DNA of 64,000 nt from Snodgrassella alvi (GTDB lineage Bacteria > Pseudomonadota > Gammaproteobacteria > Burkholderiales > Neisseriaceae). The notes under the pieces are model-generated. The model was not told the DNA's origin and made no database searches. It saw nothing but the letters and a program-made list of their open reading frames with translations. This document shows, in pieces, positions 1 through 8,429 of the stretch. Both the position numbers and the translations under genes were made by a program. The stretch's first letter is position 1. Each line of letters starts with the position of its first letter. The stretch is from assembly GCF_002777425.1 (NCBI RefSeq), contig NZ_MDVC01000055.1, positions 1 to 64,000 on the forward strand, given 5' to 3'.

Positions 1-635
1 TTAATTAATATTATTAATGAAAAAAAGAAAAATATTTTTAAAAATAAATATTTATTTGATTTTTGTGATTTGGCTTTTTTTAAGTATGGATAAATATTTT
101 TTATTTTTATAAATTGATATTTATTTATTAAAGTTAGGTTGCCACAACTATACCAGATGCCTAATAAAATAAAATTAACAGCACCTATTCCCCCAATGGA
201 ATAATAAAAATATACCAATGAGATTATTTTTGGTAGTCCCATTAAGAAACTCAAGAATAAAAAAGCTAAAATTGATGCTGCTATAATTAAACAAATCAAA
301 TGATCTATTTTAACACCTGAAATTTCATCTTTTGAATAGGAAAGAAATAATCCAGGAAAAATCAGGCAAAACAAGAAATACACAATAAATAATATGCTCA
401 ATATTGTGATACCATAAAGGATTGAAGTTATGGATTCAAGATTAAGGTCAGGCATAAACCCGATTTTAAAAAAGAAAAATACTAATATAGTATTTCCAAG
501 AACAAATGACAGAGCTGACAGACTTATAATGGGATTTTCTTTAAAATACTTGAATAAATAAGCTATAAATTCGGAGGAACTTTGCTTTTTTATCTCATTT
601 GTTTCGGGGGCTACTTTCTTTTCCTTGCTATCCAT
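1..635 (-). CDS. Putative multi-pass membrane protein, cut by left edge
   Basis: An open frame on the minus strand begins at ATG 635-633 and stays open for 211 codons to the window edge, so the C-terminus is missing. The first ~25 residues are charged (starting MDSKEKK). They are followed by about four hydrophobic stretches separated by short loops, typical of an inner-membrane protein. The C-terminal part is very rich in Lys, Phe and Ile, which matches the AT-rich DNA here. An in-frame ATG at 677-675 would add 14 residues, but it has no purine-rich ribosome site in front. The 635 start has AGAAAGA upstream, so I prefer it. I do not recognise the family and infer no function. Confidence 0.6.
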   Translation of the reverse strand, partial: MDSKEKKVAPETNEIKKQSSSEFIAYLFKYFKENPIISLSALSFVLGNTILVFFFFKIGFMPDLNLESITSILYGITILSILFIVYFLFCLIFPGLFLSYSKDEISGVKIDHLICLIIAASILAFLFLSFLMGLPKIISLVYFYYSIGGIGAVNFILLGIWYSCGNLTLINKYQFIKIKNIYPYLKKAKSQKSNKYLFLKIFFFFSLIILI

Positions 636-1207
636 ATTATTTCTTTCTACAAGTACATTCAGTTTGTTATCATACATTAATTTATGGTAATGATAGTAAG
701 GTTATCATGTTGATACCAGTTGAATTTAAGTTGTATTATTTAATACTGTTTTGGTTTGATTAGCGATGTAGCTTATAGGTTATCTGGCAAAGTTTAATTT
801 TGTGGATAAATGATGTTGAAGTGTAAATGCGGTTCGAGTTAACAGCTAATGCTACTTTAAGTTATTCTAGCTATCTTGGCAGTGGATTCAAGGAAGCTCA
901 TTTGCTGGATATCTATGCTTTTGTTATAGGTGGTAAGGTTGGTGGTAGTATTCTATTTAAGCTTTACAGCTATTTATACTAGATAGCAGCGGGGGCTTAC
1001 TTCAGGATAAGAATAATCATTATAAATATTAGTTGTAGTGAGTAAACTACCTGTTAGCAGCGTAGCATGCAGTTTTCTCATAGTTAATTCAACATTTAAC
1101 TGCACGGTTAAAGCTGAAAATCTCTAATTTTAAAAATTTATTTACAAGAATGATTTGTTTCAATACGCGGTAAAAATCTTCTGCTAGCTGCTACCGCGAT
1201 GTTTTAA
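636..1207. other. Intergenic stretch, only one weak small ORF
   Basis: This is about 570 bases between the edge gene and the metallopeptidase gene. The only reading frame of note is 827-982 on the plus strand, listed separately. No tRNA, clear terminator, repeat or promoter pair stood out. It may be remnant DNA, because it has no longer frame on either strand. Confidence 0.5.
827..982 (+). CDS. Possible small protein or gene remnant (51 aa)
   Basis: ATG at 827 opens a 51-codon frame ending in TAG at 980-982. The product begins MRFELTANATLSYSSYLG and has a Gly-rich hydrophobic C-terminal half with KVGGS in it. Amino acid usage looks protein-like rather than random, but there is no strong ribosome site (GAAGTG just upstream) and I know no family match. 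It could be a real small protein or the surviving end of a decayed gene. Confidence is low. Confidence 0.25.
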   Translation: MRFELTANATLSYSSYLGSGFKEAHLLDIYAFVIGGKVGGSILFKLYSYLY

Positions 1208-2884
1208 TTATTCTTTGTTCTGCGTAAACAGTTGCAGTTCTACTCGGGCAGTAGCTGTTATTATATAGTCTGATATTAAAGGGGCGCAGTCTGGTAAATT
1301 TATTTTGCTTTTGATTTCATAGGCAGTTATCTGGATATGATTATTTTGTCTGTTATATTTTATTTTTGCGCTGCTGGGTTTAAATTTGCCCGGGTTAAAT
1401 GCAGGATTGAGATAAAGATTTAGTTTTTTATACATAATTTCATTTATCTGATAATGGATTATCTGCTCCCAAGGGATGGCTTTTTCGAAGCATGGGAGGA
1501 CTAATCCTTGCGGTGTGATGGTAAGCAGTGGCGAACCAATACATTGATACATTTTGTAGCATCTGCGTAAACAAAAAATACTGACTATTGAAAGGATAAT
1601 GACGGTTATTAGCCATTCAGAATCGTGTTTTTCGTTAGCTATTAAAAAGGCGTATGTTATTAAGATGAACAGGCTTGCCAGTAAGGATCGTAGTAATAAT
1701 CTGATAATCCCGCCCTGTTTTATGGTAATGGTTTGCTGACGATTATTGATGTGTCTTTTTAGATAATTGATATTGGTTTTTGCTATCTTCTGGATATTGT
1801 TTTGGTAATCTGCTTGCAGTGTGTTTAATTCGTGACTGAACAGGTCTGTTAGCAGTGAGGTGGGGCTGATGCTGGTAAGCAAACCGCACAGGCGATTTAG
1901 TTCGCGATATTTAACGGAAGATAGCCGTTGAGCTAAAGTTGGGTGTGTGTCGTGAACAGATGGTTGTTTTTTTAGCAGTTTTCTAAGCGAAGGTATTTCT
2001 GAATGTGCTATATAGTGGGTAACATAATCTAAAGGCAGATGGGTTGTATGTGCGTTATAGTAATAATTATCCAGAGCCTGATTGATGGGTACTTGCAGAA
2101 GATGTATCTTACTCAACGCTAAGGCAAGGTATTCTTTGGGGATGATTTTTAAAGCCTTTGAATCTGCTCTATATTCTCTGGAACGATTCCATTGCCGTAT
2201 TGCTCGGTTGAATGAGCAGTAAAAATGTTTGGATAACAGATATGCCGGATAGAATAAACGAGATCGGGAAAAAGAAGTAATGGTTTCGGTTAATCTGTCA
2301 ATCTGACGATAAAAGTCTTTAGGCAGGCTCGGGTCATTGCTGGCAATATGGCTCAATTCGTGTGCTATTATGCTGCTTAACTCGGCTAAGGTTAAATAAT
2401 TGATATAAGTACTATCCAGATATAAGGTATTTCCAGTCAAGGAGGTTTTATGCGGATACACATAAATTGTTTGATTACTTACTTTAAAACCATGTCCTAT
2501 GCAAAATACTATATTGTCTGGCATAACGTTTAACTCAAGCTTCTGAACGATTTGTTTAACCAGTTGGTATAATCTGGGATTGGTTTCTGATGTGATAAGT
2601 ACGCCGTTTACGCTGGCTCCTCCGGTAATATTCTTTTTGTTATAAATTTCCCAAATGGAGAGACATAATCCTGCCACAGCAATCAGGCCAATGGCTAATT
2701 TAGTCAGTATTAAACCATCGGTGAGTATAAAAAGACTGCATGAAAAAGACAGAAAAAGGCTGATGGGCAATATCAGTAGAATAGCCCGTATGATGTGTGA
2801 GGCAATAGCAAAATTAGTGCGCAACTGTTTTCCAGATTTACCCGCTTTTCTGCCCAAGCGTTGAATGAGGAATAAAGTAATCAC
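1208..2884 (-). CDS. M48-family membrane zinc metallopeptidase
   Basis: This 558-residue protein has the zinc-protease motif HELSH at about residues 175-179 (context SIIAHELSHIASND) and a downstream EYRAD that can supply the third zinc ligand. Both are hallmarks of the M48 (HtpX/Ste24-like) family. Two hydrophobic segments near residues 32-55 and 60-80 precede the catalytic domain, and another hydrophobic pair lies near residue 400. It is therefore likely an inner-membrane protease with a long non-catalytic C-terminal domain that I cannot place. The start is GTG at 2884-2882, which overlaps the TGA of the upstream small gene (GTGA), so translation is probably coupled. The substrate is unknown. 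Family membership is strong; the biological role is open. Confidence 0.8.
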   Translation of the reverse strand: MITLFLIQRLGRKAGKSGKQLRTNFAIASHIIRAILLILPISLFLSFSCSLFILTDGLILTKLAIGLIAVAGLCLSIWEIYNKKNITGGASVNGVLITSETNPRLYQLVKQIVQKLELNVMPDNIVFCIGHGFKVSNQTIYVYPHKTSLTGNTLYLDSTYINYLTLAELSSIIAHELSHIASNDPSLPKDFYRQIDRLTETITSFSRSRLFYPAYLLSKHFYCSFNRAIRQWNRSREYRADSKALKIIPKEYLALALSKIHLLQVPINQALDNYYYNAHTTHLPLDYVTHYIAHSEIPSLRKLLKKQPSVHDTHPTLAQRLSSVKYRELNRLCGLLTSISPTSLLTDLFSHELNTLQADYQNNIQKIAKTNINYLKRHINNRQQTITIKQGGIIRLLLRSLLASLFILITYAFLIANEKHDSEWLITVIILSIVSIFCLRRCYKMYQCIGSPLLTITPQGLVLPCFEKAIPWEQIIHYQINEIMYKKLNLYLNPAFNPGKFKPSSAKIKYNRQNNHIQITAYEIKSKINLPDCAPLISDYIITATARVELQLFTQNKE

Positions 2885-3206
2885 TCCGGTAAAAAACAGA
2901 TGCTGCCGCTAAGTATGCCGCCTATGGCGAGTGGTTTGACATATGTAAGAGTGAAATTATGTTGTTTAATCTTGTTTGTGATTTCACAACGCTGGCGGTA
3001 GCTATTATGGATTCTGGGTTGTTGTAGTAATTCTTGTTGTAGTAATGAAAGCTCAATGATTTCCTGATTGATGCTCTGAAGCTGTTGTGGTGAGGGGTAA
3101 AAGTGAAGGCTTAGACGAATGCTGATAAGTGGCAATAAAATGATGAAAAAAAAAGATAGATTCGCTCTTTAAGCGAGAATGTATGAGCTGCGGTGTTTTT
3201 ATTCAA
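2881..3206 (-). CDS. Small membrane protein, frameshifted in an A9 tract
   Basis: From TTG at 3206-3204, preceded by a good AGGGTG ribosome site, a frame reads LNKNTAAHTFSLKERIYLF and then runs into nine consecutive A on the plus strand (T9 in the mRNA sense, 3146-3154). Beyond the tract the sensible protein continues in another frame (ILLPLISIRLSLHFYP and on to the TGA at 2883-2881). Adding one base to the tract would join both halves into one ~108-residue protein with a single membrane helix and a polar, Gln-rich tail. Without it, only a weak TTG at 3135 can start the second half (84 aa). The gene ends inside the GTG start of the M48 peptidase gene, so the two probably act together. No family was recognised. 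It may be a pseudogene, a slippage-expressed gene or a sequencing error. Confidence 0.5.
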
Positions 3207-3356
3207 GATAATCACCCTATTACTTTTTTCTGTACTACTGTGGAAATCGGGATTATTAGCCAGCCAATAATAATTCAGAATCGATGATTTACTAAATTAA
3301 ATTTATTTTAACCATTATACGGCCTAAAAACAATTAAGTTGTGCCTATTCTATTTC

Positions 3357-3698
3357 TCATTTTTGATTAAATTTATTTGCTTGGTCAGTACCGGCATGAT
3401 TATCCGATTTTGCGGTTCCATTATTGAGGATGGCGGATACGCCACCATCATTTGCCAGAAAATCAAATGCCTGTACTGTGGGCTCGGTAAGAGTCCAAAG
3501 TACTTCTTTATGATTGAGTCCCTGATCTGTTTTTAATTTGATTAATCCGTGCCCGTCCAGATAGAGGAGGTTGCCCAAAACATGGTCTTGGCTATGTTGT
3601 GCTATGAGCTGATCAAAAAAATCCTGTGGTGAGGGATTGGGAAAACAATCGGTTAGTTCGGTAAGGATTTTATGCTGAAGAGCACGGTCAAGTTGCAT
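3357..3698 (-). CDS. Hypothetical protein, 113 aa
   Basis: The 113-residue product starts MQLDRALQHKILTEL and has a predicted helical N-terminal half, then a HGLIKLKTDQG segment followed by a strand-rich part. This reminds me of small winged-helix proteins, but the resemblance is weak. It has no signal peptide or membrane segment. The C-terminus (DQANKFNQK) is polar. It stands alone between the small membrane protein gene and the heme locus, on the opposite strand from the latter. There is no clear ribosome site before the ATG. I do not recognise the family. Confidence 0.5.
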   Translation of the reverse strand: MQLDRALQHKILTELTDCFPNPSPQDFFDQLIAQHSQDHVLGNLLYLDGHGLIKLKTDQGLNHKEVLWTLTEPTVQAFDFLANDGGVSAILNNGTAKSDNHAGTDQANKFNQK

Positions 3699-4153
3699 GA
3701 TTATCTGGGGTTGTCTGGTGGATATGGGATTATTTTATTATATCTGTCATTGTATTGGTATATTGGCATTATTTGTTAATAGCTACAACCTACAACTTTT
3801 TGGCTATGTATGGATAGGATATTAATGGGCAGTATTTATTCTGCCCTTACTGCAACGAATAATTGCCAGACATAAATTAAATATAAAAGGTATGTATTTT
3901 TATGTATGAATGCCAGCCAGTAGTTATAAATGTTTGATTTTTGTTGGACTTCGAATGGCTAACATTATCAGTATTGGTGATGTCTTTTGTAATTCATGGA
4001 TACACTACCGAATAGCAGATTATGCTATCTGATTGCCCTGATTTTGTAACAATACTGAATTTATCCATATTTATTATATATTTATTTTTAATGACTATTA
4101 TGTGAAGTAAGTATAAATGGTGGCTGGCTGCTAGTTAAATAATATAGATAAAT
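3699..4153. other. Intergenic, upstream of heme receptor
   Basis: Divergent spacer between the 113-aa gene and the TonB receptor gene. It is AT-rich with no open frame of note. The regulatory signals I can support sit at its right end and are listed as separate entries. Confidence 0.5.
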
Positions 4154-4172
4154 ATTAATGATAATAATAAGC
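4154..4172. promoter_or_regulatory. Candidate Fur box
   Basis: The 19 bases starting at 4154 match the Fur consensus GATAATGATAATCATTATC at 14 of 19 positions, with the core AATGATAAT intact. The site lies 82 bases before the receptor start and just upstream of a plausible promoter. Iron repression of a heme receptor by Fur is the standard arrangement in related bacteria. The site itself is read from sequence; its use is inferred. Confidence 0.6.
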
Positions 4173-4180
4173 ATTACTAC

Positions 4181-4210
4181 TTGTAAAAAAGAATCATTAC
4201 TGTTTACAAT
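4181..4210 (+). promoter_or_regulatory. Candidate sigma-70 promoter of heme locus
   Basis: TTGTAA (4181-4186) and TACAAT (4205-4210) are separated by 18 bases, matching the -35 and -10 consensus at 4 and 5 of 6 positions. It lies directly downstream of the Fur box and about 45 bases before the receptor ATG. Confidence 0.4.
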
Positions 4211-4254
4211 GTGGTGTCTTTATACTCAATTTCGTCAAAAGGGGTTAACTGGAT

Positions 4255-6456
4255 ATGCGTCGCACACCTAAGATTATTGCGCTGGCTATAGCCTGTATTG
4301 GTTTTCCAGCAGTGGGGTATGCCGAAGGCGAGGCTCATTTGCCAACAGTTAATGTTGAGGCAAAACGTTCTATGCCGAGTGTATTTAAGAATACTAAGGT
4401 CAAGGCAGAGGCTATTGAGAGAAAGGGTGCGGTAGATTTAAAAACTGCATTAAAGGATATTCCGGGCGTGGAAGTACTGAATACACAGGGAACACGGCAG
4501 GGTAATGACAGTGTGAATATCCGTGGCCTGAGTGGTAATCGTGTGGCGATGAGTATTGATGGTATTGATTTGCCGGAAGCGAATGAAATGAAGCATACCG
4601 GACAGTATGCAATTTTTGGTCGTGGTAATTTTATGGATGTTTCTGCACTCAGTGGTGTGGATATCAGCAAAAATGCCCGTGGCTTTGGATTGGGTGGCGT
4701 GGTGGCTATGCACACGCTGACTGCGGATGAAATTTTGCAGGGAGAAAATCAGGGCGGCTATGTTGATACTCAATACAATAGTGTGGATAAATCTACAGCG
4801 GTAACTGGTGCGGCCGCTTTGAAAAATGGTTACTGGCGCGGTATGGTGCTGGGGACTTATCGTAAGGGTAATGAGTCTGATAATCGTGGTGATGTTGGTG
4901 GCAAAGGGGCGTTGCGTACTAAGGCAGATCCTGCTGACCACAACAGCCGCTATTTTCTGACTAAGCATGAATTTGATATTAATGATAAAAATACCATCAA
5001 TTTTGCGGCTGAGTATTTGAGCCGTAATCAGTGGACTGATTCGCTGTCACAGGTTAATCGTTCTTATACGGATATTCATGGTACAGATGATAATAAGAAG
5101 ACGCGGTTTTCGCTGGGGCATGATTTTCATCGTGATGAAGGGATAATTCAAGAGGGTAAAACCCAGCTTTACTGGCAGCAAACCAAAACTGATTCGGTGA
5201 CTCATCGCGATTATATCCGTGGTTGTAGCAGTATGATTCCAAGTATAAAAAACCGCTGTGCTTTTGAATTTAACAATCAGGATAAAGTATGGGGTTTAAC
5301 CACTGATTGGCGTGCTCATTTTGATGGCAATGGTTTGAATCAGGACTGGCGTTACGGTTTAAGTTTTGCGCGCCATGAGTTAAGTAGTGACTGGCAGGGA
5401 TATTATGCCAAATCAAAACCGAATGCGGATAATAAGACTATTCGTGCCAGTATGTATGTTGATGGTGATTTGCAGTGGGATAATCTGGTGGTAAGCCCCG
5501 GTTTGTCTGCGCATTATTATAGTATGAAACCTAATGATAGTGGGTTTTTCCCTGGAACTGATAATAGTATTAGTGAGTTGCGTAAGAAGCATCAAAGTGC
5601 AATTACGCCGCGTTTAGGCATTTCTTATCAGATAAATCCATTGCTGGTACCTTATTTCCAATATGCACGTGGCTTTAATGCGCCATCTTCACAGCAATTG
5701 GCCTCTTCGTGGAATCCGGGCAATTACAGCTCTTGGGGCAACCCAAATTTGAAGGCAGAAACGGCCAATAATTTTGAGCTGGGTATACGCGGGCAGAATA
5801 GTGTATTTGAATATGGCATAGCCGGATTCGATAATCATTATAAGAATTTTATTGATTATGTGAATATTGCTGATCAGGTGTCATTGCCGGCGGTATGGAG
5901 CCGCTATCAAACGCTGGTATTGCAGGCTCAGAATTTCAGTAAGGCACATATCTATGGCGGTGAAGCCTATGCTCGTTGGAAATTTGCCCCAGACTGGAAA
6001 GCAAGTGGTTCGATTGCTTATTCGCGCGGTTCGATTCGTCAGGATGGTGTAGACCAGCCACTGAATTCTGTTATGCCGGTTAAGGTGAAATTGGGCTTAG
6101 CTTATGATAGAGATGTCTGGGGAGCGAATCTGGATTTTACTTATGTAGCCAAGAAAGATGAAAGTGATTTGCAGAACACGGGGTATTACAATCCATCAAG
6201 AAGTTATACTTTAGTTGATTTGGGTGGTTTCTGGAAACCGACTAAGCATTTGAGCTTCCGTGTGGGTGTAAATAATGTATTTAATCAAAAATACTGGAAC
6301 TGGGCGGATATCGCTTACATGATGCCGAATGTGAATACTCAGGCGGGTACTTCTAGCCAGAGTGATGGTAATGCCACCAAATTAACCAAACATAATGCTG
6401 ACTTCTACTCAGCACCGGGACGGACATTTAATGTTGGCTTACGCTACACATTTTAA
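4255..6456 (+). CDS. TonB-dependent outer-membrane heme/hemoglobin receptor
   Basis: A 733-residue protein with a signal peptide (MRRTPKIIALAIACIGFPAVGYA), an N-terminal plug domain containing the usual VNIRGLSGNRVAMSIDG block near residues 85-105, and a beta-barrel ending in an aromatic residue (LRYTF). Around residues 475-505 it has GFNAPS and NPNLKAET boxes that resemble the FRAP/NPNL signature of heme and hemoglobin receptors. It would import heme across the outer membrane using TonB energy. The ATG at 4255 follows AAGGGG. hmuS, hmuT, hmuU and hmuV follow in the same direction, which supports heme over other iron ligands. Whether hemoglobin or free heme is the ligand cannot be told from sequence. 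Confidence 0.9.
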   Translation: MRRTPKIIALAIACIGFPAVGYAEGEAHLPTVNVEAKRSMPSVFKNTKVKAEAIERKGAVDLKTALKDIPGVEVLNTQGTRQGNDSVNIRGLSGNRVAMSIDGIDLPEANEMKHTGQYAIFGRGNFMDVSALSGVDISKNARGFGLGGVVAMHTLTADEILQGENQGGYVDTQYNSVDKSTAVTGAAALKNGYWRGMVLGTYRKGNESDNRGDVGGKGALRTKADPADHNSRYFLTKHEFDINDKNTINFAAEYLSRNQWTDSLSQVNRSYTDIHGTDDNKKTRFSLGHDFHRDEGIIQEGKTQLYWQQTKTDSVTHRDYIRGCSSMIPSIKNRCAFEFNNQDKVWGLTTDWRAHFDGNGLNQDWRYGLSFARHELSSDWQGYYAKSKPNADNKTIRASMYVDGDLQWDNLVVSPGLSAHYYSMKPNDSGFFPGTDNSISELRKKHQSAITPRLGISYQINPLLVPYFQYARGFNAPSSQQLASSWNPGNYSSWGNPNLKAETANNFELGIRGQNSVFEYGIAGFDNHYKNFIDYVNIADQVSLPAVWSRYQTLVLQAQNFSKAHIYGGEAYARWKFAPDWKASGSIAYSRGSIRQDGVDQPLNSVMPVKVKLGLAYDRDVWGANLDFTYVAKKDESDLQNTGYYNPSRSYTLVDLGGFWKPTKHLSFRVGVNNVFNQKYWNWADIAYMMPNVNTQAGTSSQSDGNATKLTKHNADFYSAPGRTFNVGLRYTF

Positions 6457-6497
6457 GTAAATCTGCTACCAATAATAATTTCGTAAAGGAACAAAAT

Positions 6498-7538
6498 ATG
6501 AGTTTATGGCAACAATATCTGGATAGGAAGGCCGCAGTAGAAGGGCGTATGTATTTTCCGCGTCAGGCTGCGGCTGATTTGGGTGTGAGTGAAGGCGCAT
6601 TAATGGCGGATGCCCCTGATTCGATTTATTTGGGTAGCCAGATTCGCGAGCTGGTGCTGAAGCTGGAAACGCTGGGTGAAGTGTTGAGTGTGGTACGCAA
6701 TGACGCAGCGGTGCATGAGAAAATCGGTGTTTATGAGCATGTTACGCTGACTGCGCGCACTGGGCTGGCTTTGAATGTAGGTGGGCTGGATTTACGCTTT
6801 TTCCTGCATAACTGGCATCATGCGCTGGCCATAACGATGGTAATGGGCGATAAAACCATGCGCTCGATTCAGTTTTACGATGAGTATGGCGTGAATATTG
6901 AAAAGGTGTTCATGCGTGATGATACTAAACTGGAGGCATGGCAGGCGCTGATTGATGAGTTTGCAACCAGTGGTAAGCCGGAATTTTTACCAGCGCCAGA
7001 GGTTAAGGCTACTGTACCGGAACCATTGTCACCGGAGCGTGAGCAGGCTTTTCAGGAACGCTGGAATGAGCTGAAAGATGTGCATCATTTTGGTGGTTTG
7101 CTGGAAACGTTTAAGATTGACCGCCAGCAGTCTTACCGTCATGCACCTGCCGGCAGCACCAAACAGGTGGATCGCAGTGTATGGGAACAGGTATTAGAGC
7201 ACGTACAGGCAAATAAGCTGGAAATTATGGTTTTTGTTGGTAACCGCGGACTGGTGCAGATTCAGACTGGTAAAGTGCATAATGTGGTGCGTTCACATGG
7301 TTATCTGAATGTACTGGATGCTAAAGTGCCGGAAGAGGGTTTTGATTTGCATCTGCGCGATAGTGATATTGTGGAAACATGGGTAGTACGTCGCCCGATT
7401 AGTGAAGGCTATGTTACCTGTATTGAAGGTTTCGACAAAAATCGCCAGACTGTGGTACAGATTTTTGGTCGCCGTGAAGAGGGCAATGATGAAATGCAAT
7501 CATGGCATCAGCTTATGGATGGCTTGTTAGCAGGCTAA
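6498..7538 (+). CDS. hmuS: HmuS/HemS-type heme-handling protein
   Basis: This 346-residue cytoplasmic protein has the two tandem repeats of the HemS/ChuS family. The first includes MVMGDKTMRSIQFYDEYGV and the second includes MVFVGNRGLVQIQTGKV. Between them lies DVHHFGGLLETF, where family members carry a heme-ligand histidine. It would take heme after import and pass it on or degrade it to release iron. It sits 41 bases after the receptor gene, with AAAGGAA before the ATG, and is expected to be in the same Fur-controlled unit. Length agrees with the family. Whether it is a heme oxygenase or a heme chaperone is debated for the family. Confidence 0.92.
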   Translation: MSLWQQYLDRKAAVEGRMYFPRQAAADLGVSEGALMADAPDSIYLGSQIRELVLKLETLGEVLSVVRNDAAVHEKIGVYEHVTLTARTGLALNVGGLDLRFFLHNWHHALAITMVMGDKTMRSIQFYDEYGVNIEKVFMRDDTKLEAWQALIDEFATSGKPEFLPAPEVKATVPEPLSPEREQAFQERWNELKDVHHFGGLLETFKIDRQQSYRHAPAGSTKQVDRSVWEQVLEHVQANKLEIMVFVGNRGLVQIQTGKVHNVVRSHGYLNVLDAKVPEEGFDLHLRDSDIVETWVVRRPISEGYVTCIEGFDKNRQTVVQIFGRREEGNDEMQSWHQLMDGLLAG

Positions 7539-7540
7539 AC

Positions 7541-7626
7541 GGCTACAGCAGGTATGCGTTGCTGTGGCTATGAAGAGTAATCATAAGCTGTAGTAGGCAT
7601 GCCTGCCGCTATACTGCGAGTAATCA
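7541..7626 (+). repeat. Imperfect tandem duplication (~42 bp units)
   Basis: Two units, 7541-7583 and 7586-7626, share the pattern GCTRYAGYAGGYATGC, then a CTAT core, and both end in GAGTAATCA. They fill most of the spacer between hmuS and hmuT. They may be a duplicated regulatory or RNA element or a harmless duplication. Confidence 0.45.
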
Positions 7627-7638
7627 AAAGGGTAAATC

Positions 7639-8427
7639 ATGAAGAAATTACTGTTAGCAGCGGCAATGTGCGCTGCTTTTCCGTTTGCATTTGCTGCCCG
7701 CATTGTTACGTTGACACCAGATGTGGCTGATGTTGTGGTAGAACTGGGTGGTGCCAAAGAAGTGGTAGGCCGCGAGATGGCTTCTACCAATCCAGCCCTG
7801 AAGAATGTACCCAGTATTGGTTTGTTTCATGGATTAAGTGTGGAACCGATTGCTGCCAGAAAACCTACTCTTGTTCTGGGGTCGTGGATGGCACAGCCAA
7901 CCAGTATTTATGCCAATCTGAATCGGGTGGGCATTATGGCAGTGAATGTTGCGCCCAAAGATGATATTAATGGCTATGCGGCTGGTATTCGGCAAATTGG
8001 TCAGCTTATTGGAAAAACCAGTGAAGCCAATGCATTGGCAGATCGCTGGCTGAGTCAGGTTAAACAGATGCCGAACACGGGTAAGCGCTATCTGGTTAGC
8101 TATGATGGCCGCTTTGTTTCTGGCCGGGGCACCGCAGCAGATGAGTTAATCAGGCGTGCTGGTGGCATCAATGCAGCTGCTGCTATCGAAGGGATGAAGC
8201 CGATGTCGCGCGAGGCGTGGCTGGCGGCGAAACCGGATATTATTCTGATTGCCGAACGTAATCAAAAGTTGGTTGGTGGGATACAAGGCTTAGCTAAGCG
8301 GCCGGAAATCGCTGCTTCACCGGCAGCAAAACAGAATAAAATCTATTTTATGCCTTCAAATGATCTGTTTCGCTATGGCCTGAATACGCCGCAGGTTATT
8401 CCTAAACTTTATAAACTGGCGCAATAA
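7639..8427 (+). CDS. hmuT: Periplasmic heme-binding protein HmuT
   Basis: A 262-residue protein with a cleavable signal (MKKLLLAAAMCAAFPFAFA) followed by a compact class III substrate-binding fold of the FecB/PeriBP type. It starts RIVTLTPDVADVVVELGG, which is typical of heme-binding HmuT/ShuT. The block GRGTAADELIRRAGGINAA is also characteristic. It carries heme through the periplasm to the HmuUV transporter. AAAGGGT precedes the ATG, and the gene ends two bases before hmuU, so they are surely cotranscribed. Confidence 0.92.
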   Translation: MKKLLLAAAMCAAFPFAFAARIVTLTPDVADVVVELGGAKEVVGREMASTNPALKNVPSIGLFHGLSVEPIAARKPTLVLGSWMAQPTSIYANLNRVGIMAVNVAPKDDINGYAAGIRQIGQLIGKTSEANALADRWLSQVKQMPNTGKRYLVSYDGRFVSGRGTAADELIRRAGGINAAAAIEGMKPMSREAWLAAKPDIILIAERNQKLVGGIQGLAKRPEIAASPAAKQNKIYFMPSNDLFRYGLNTPQVIPKLYKLAQ

Positions 8428-8429
8428 TT

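Noticed and set aside
4335-4968. Several minus-strand ORFs inside the TonB receptor gene
   Set aside because: Shadows of the receptor coding frame with no independent start signal.
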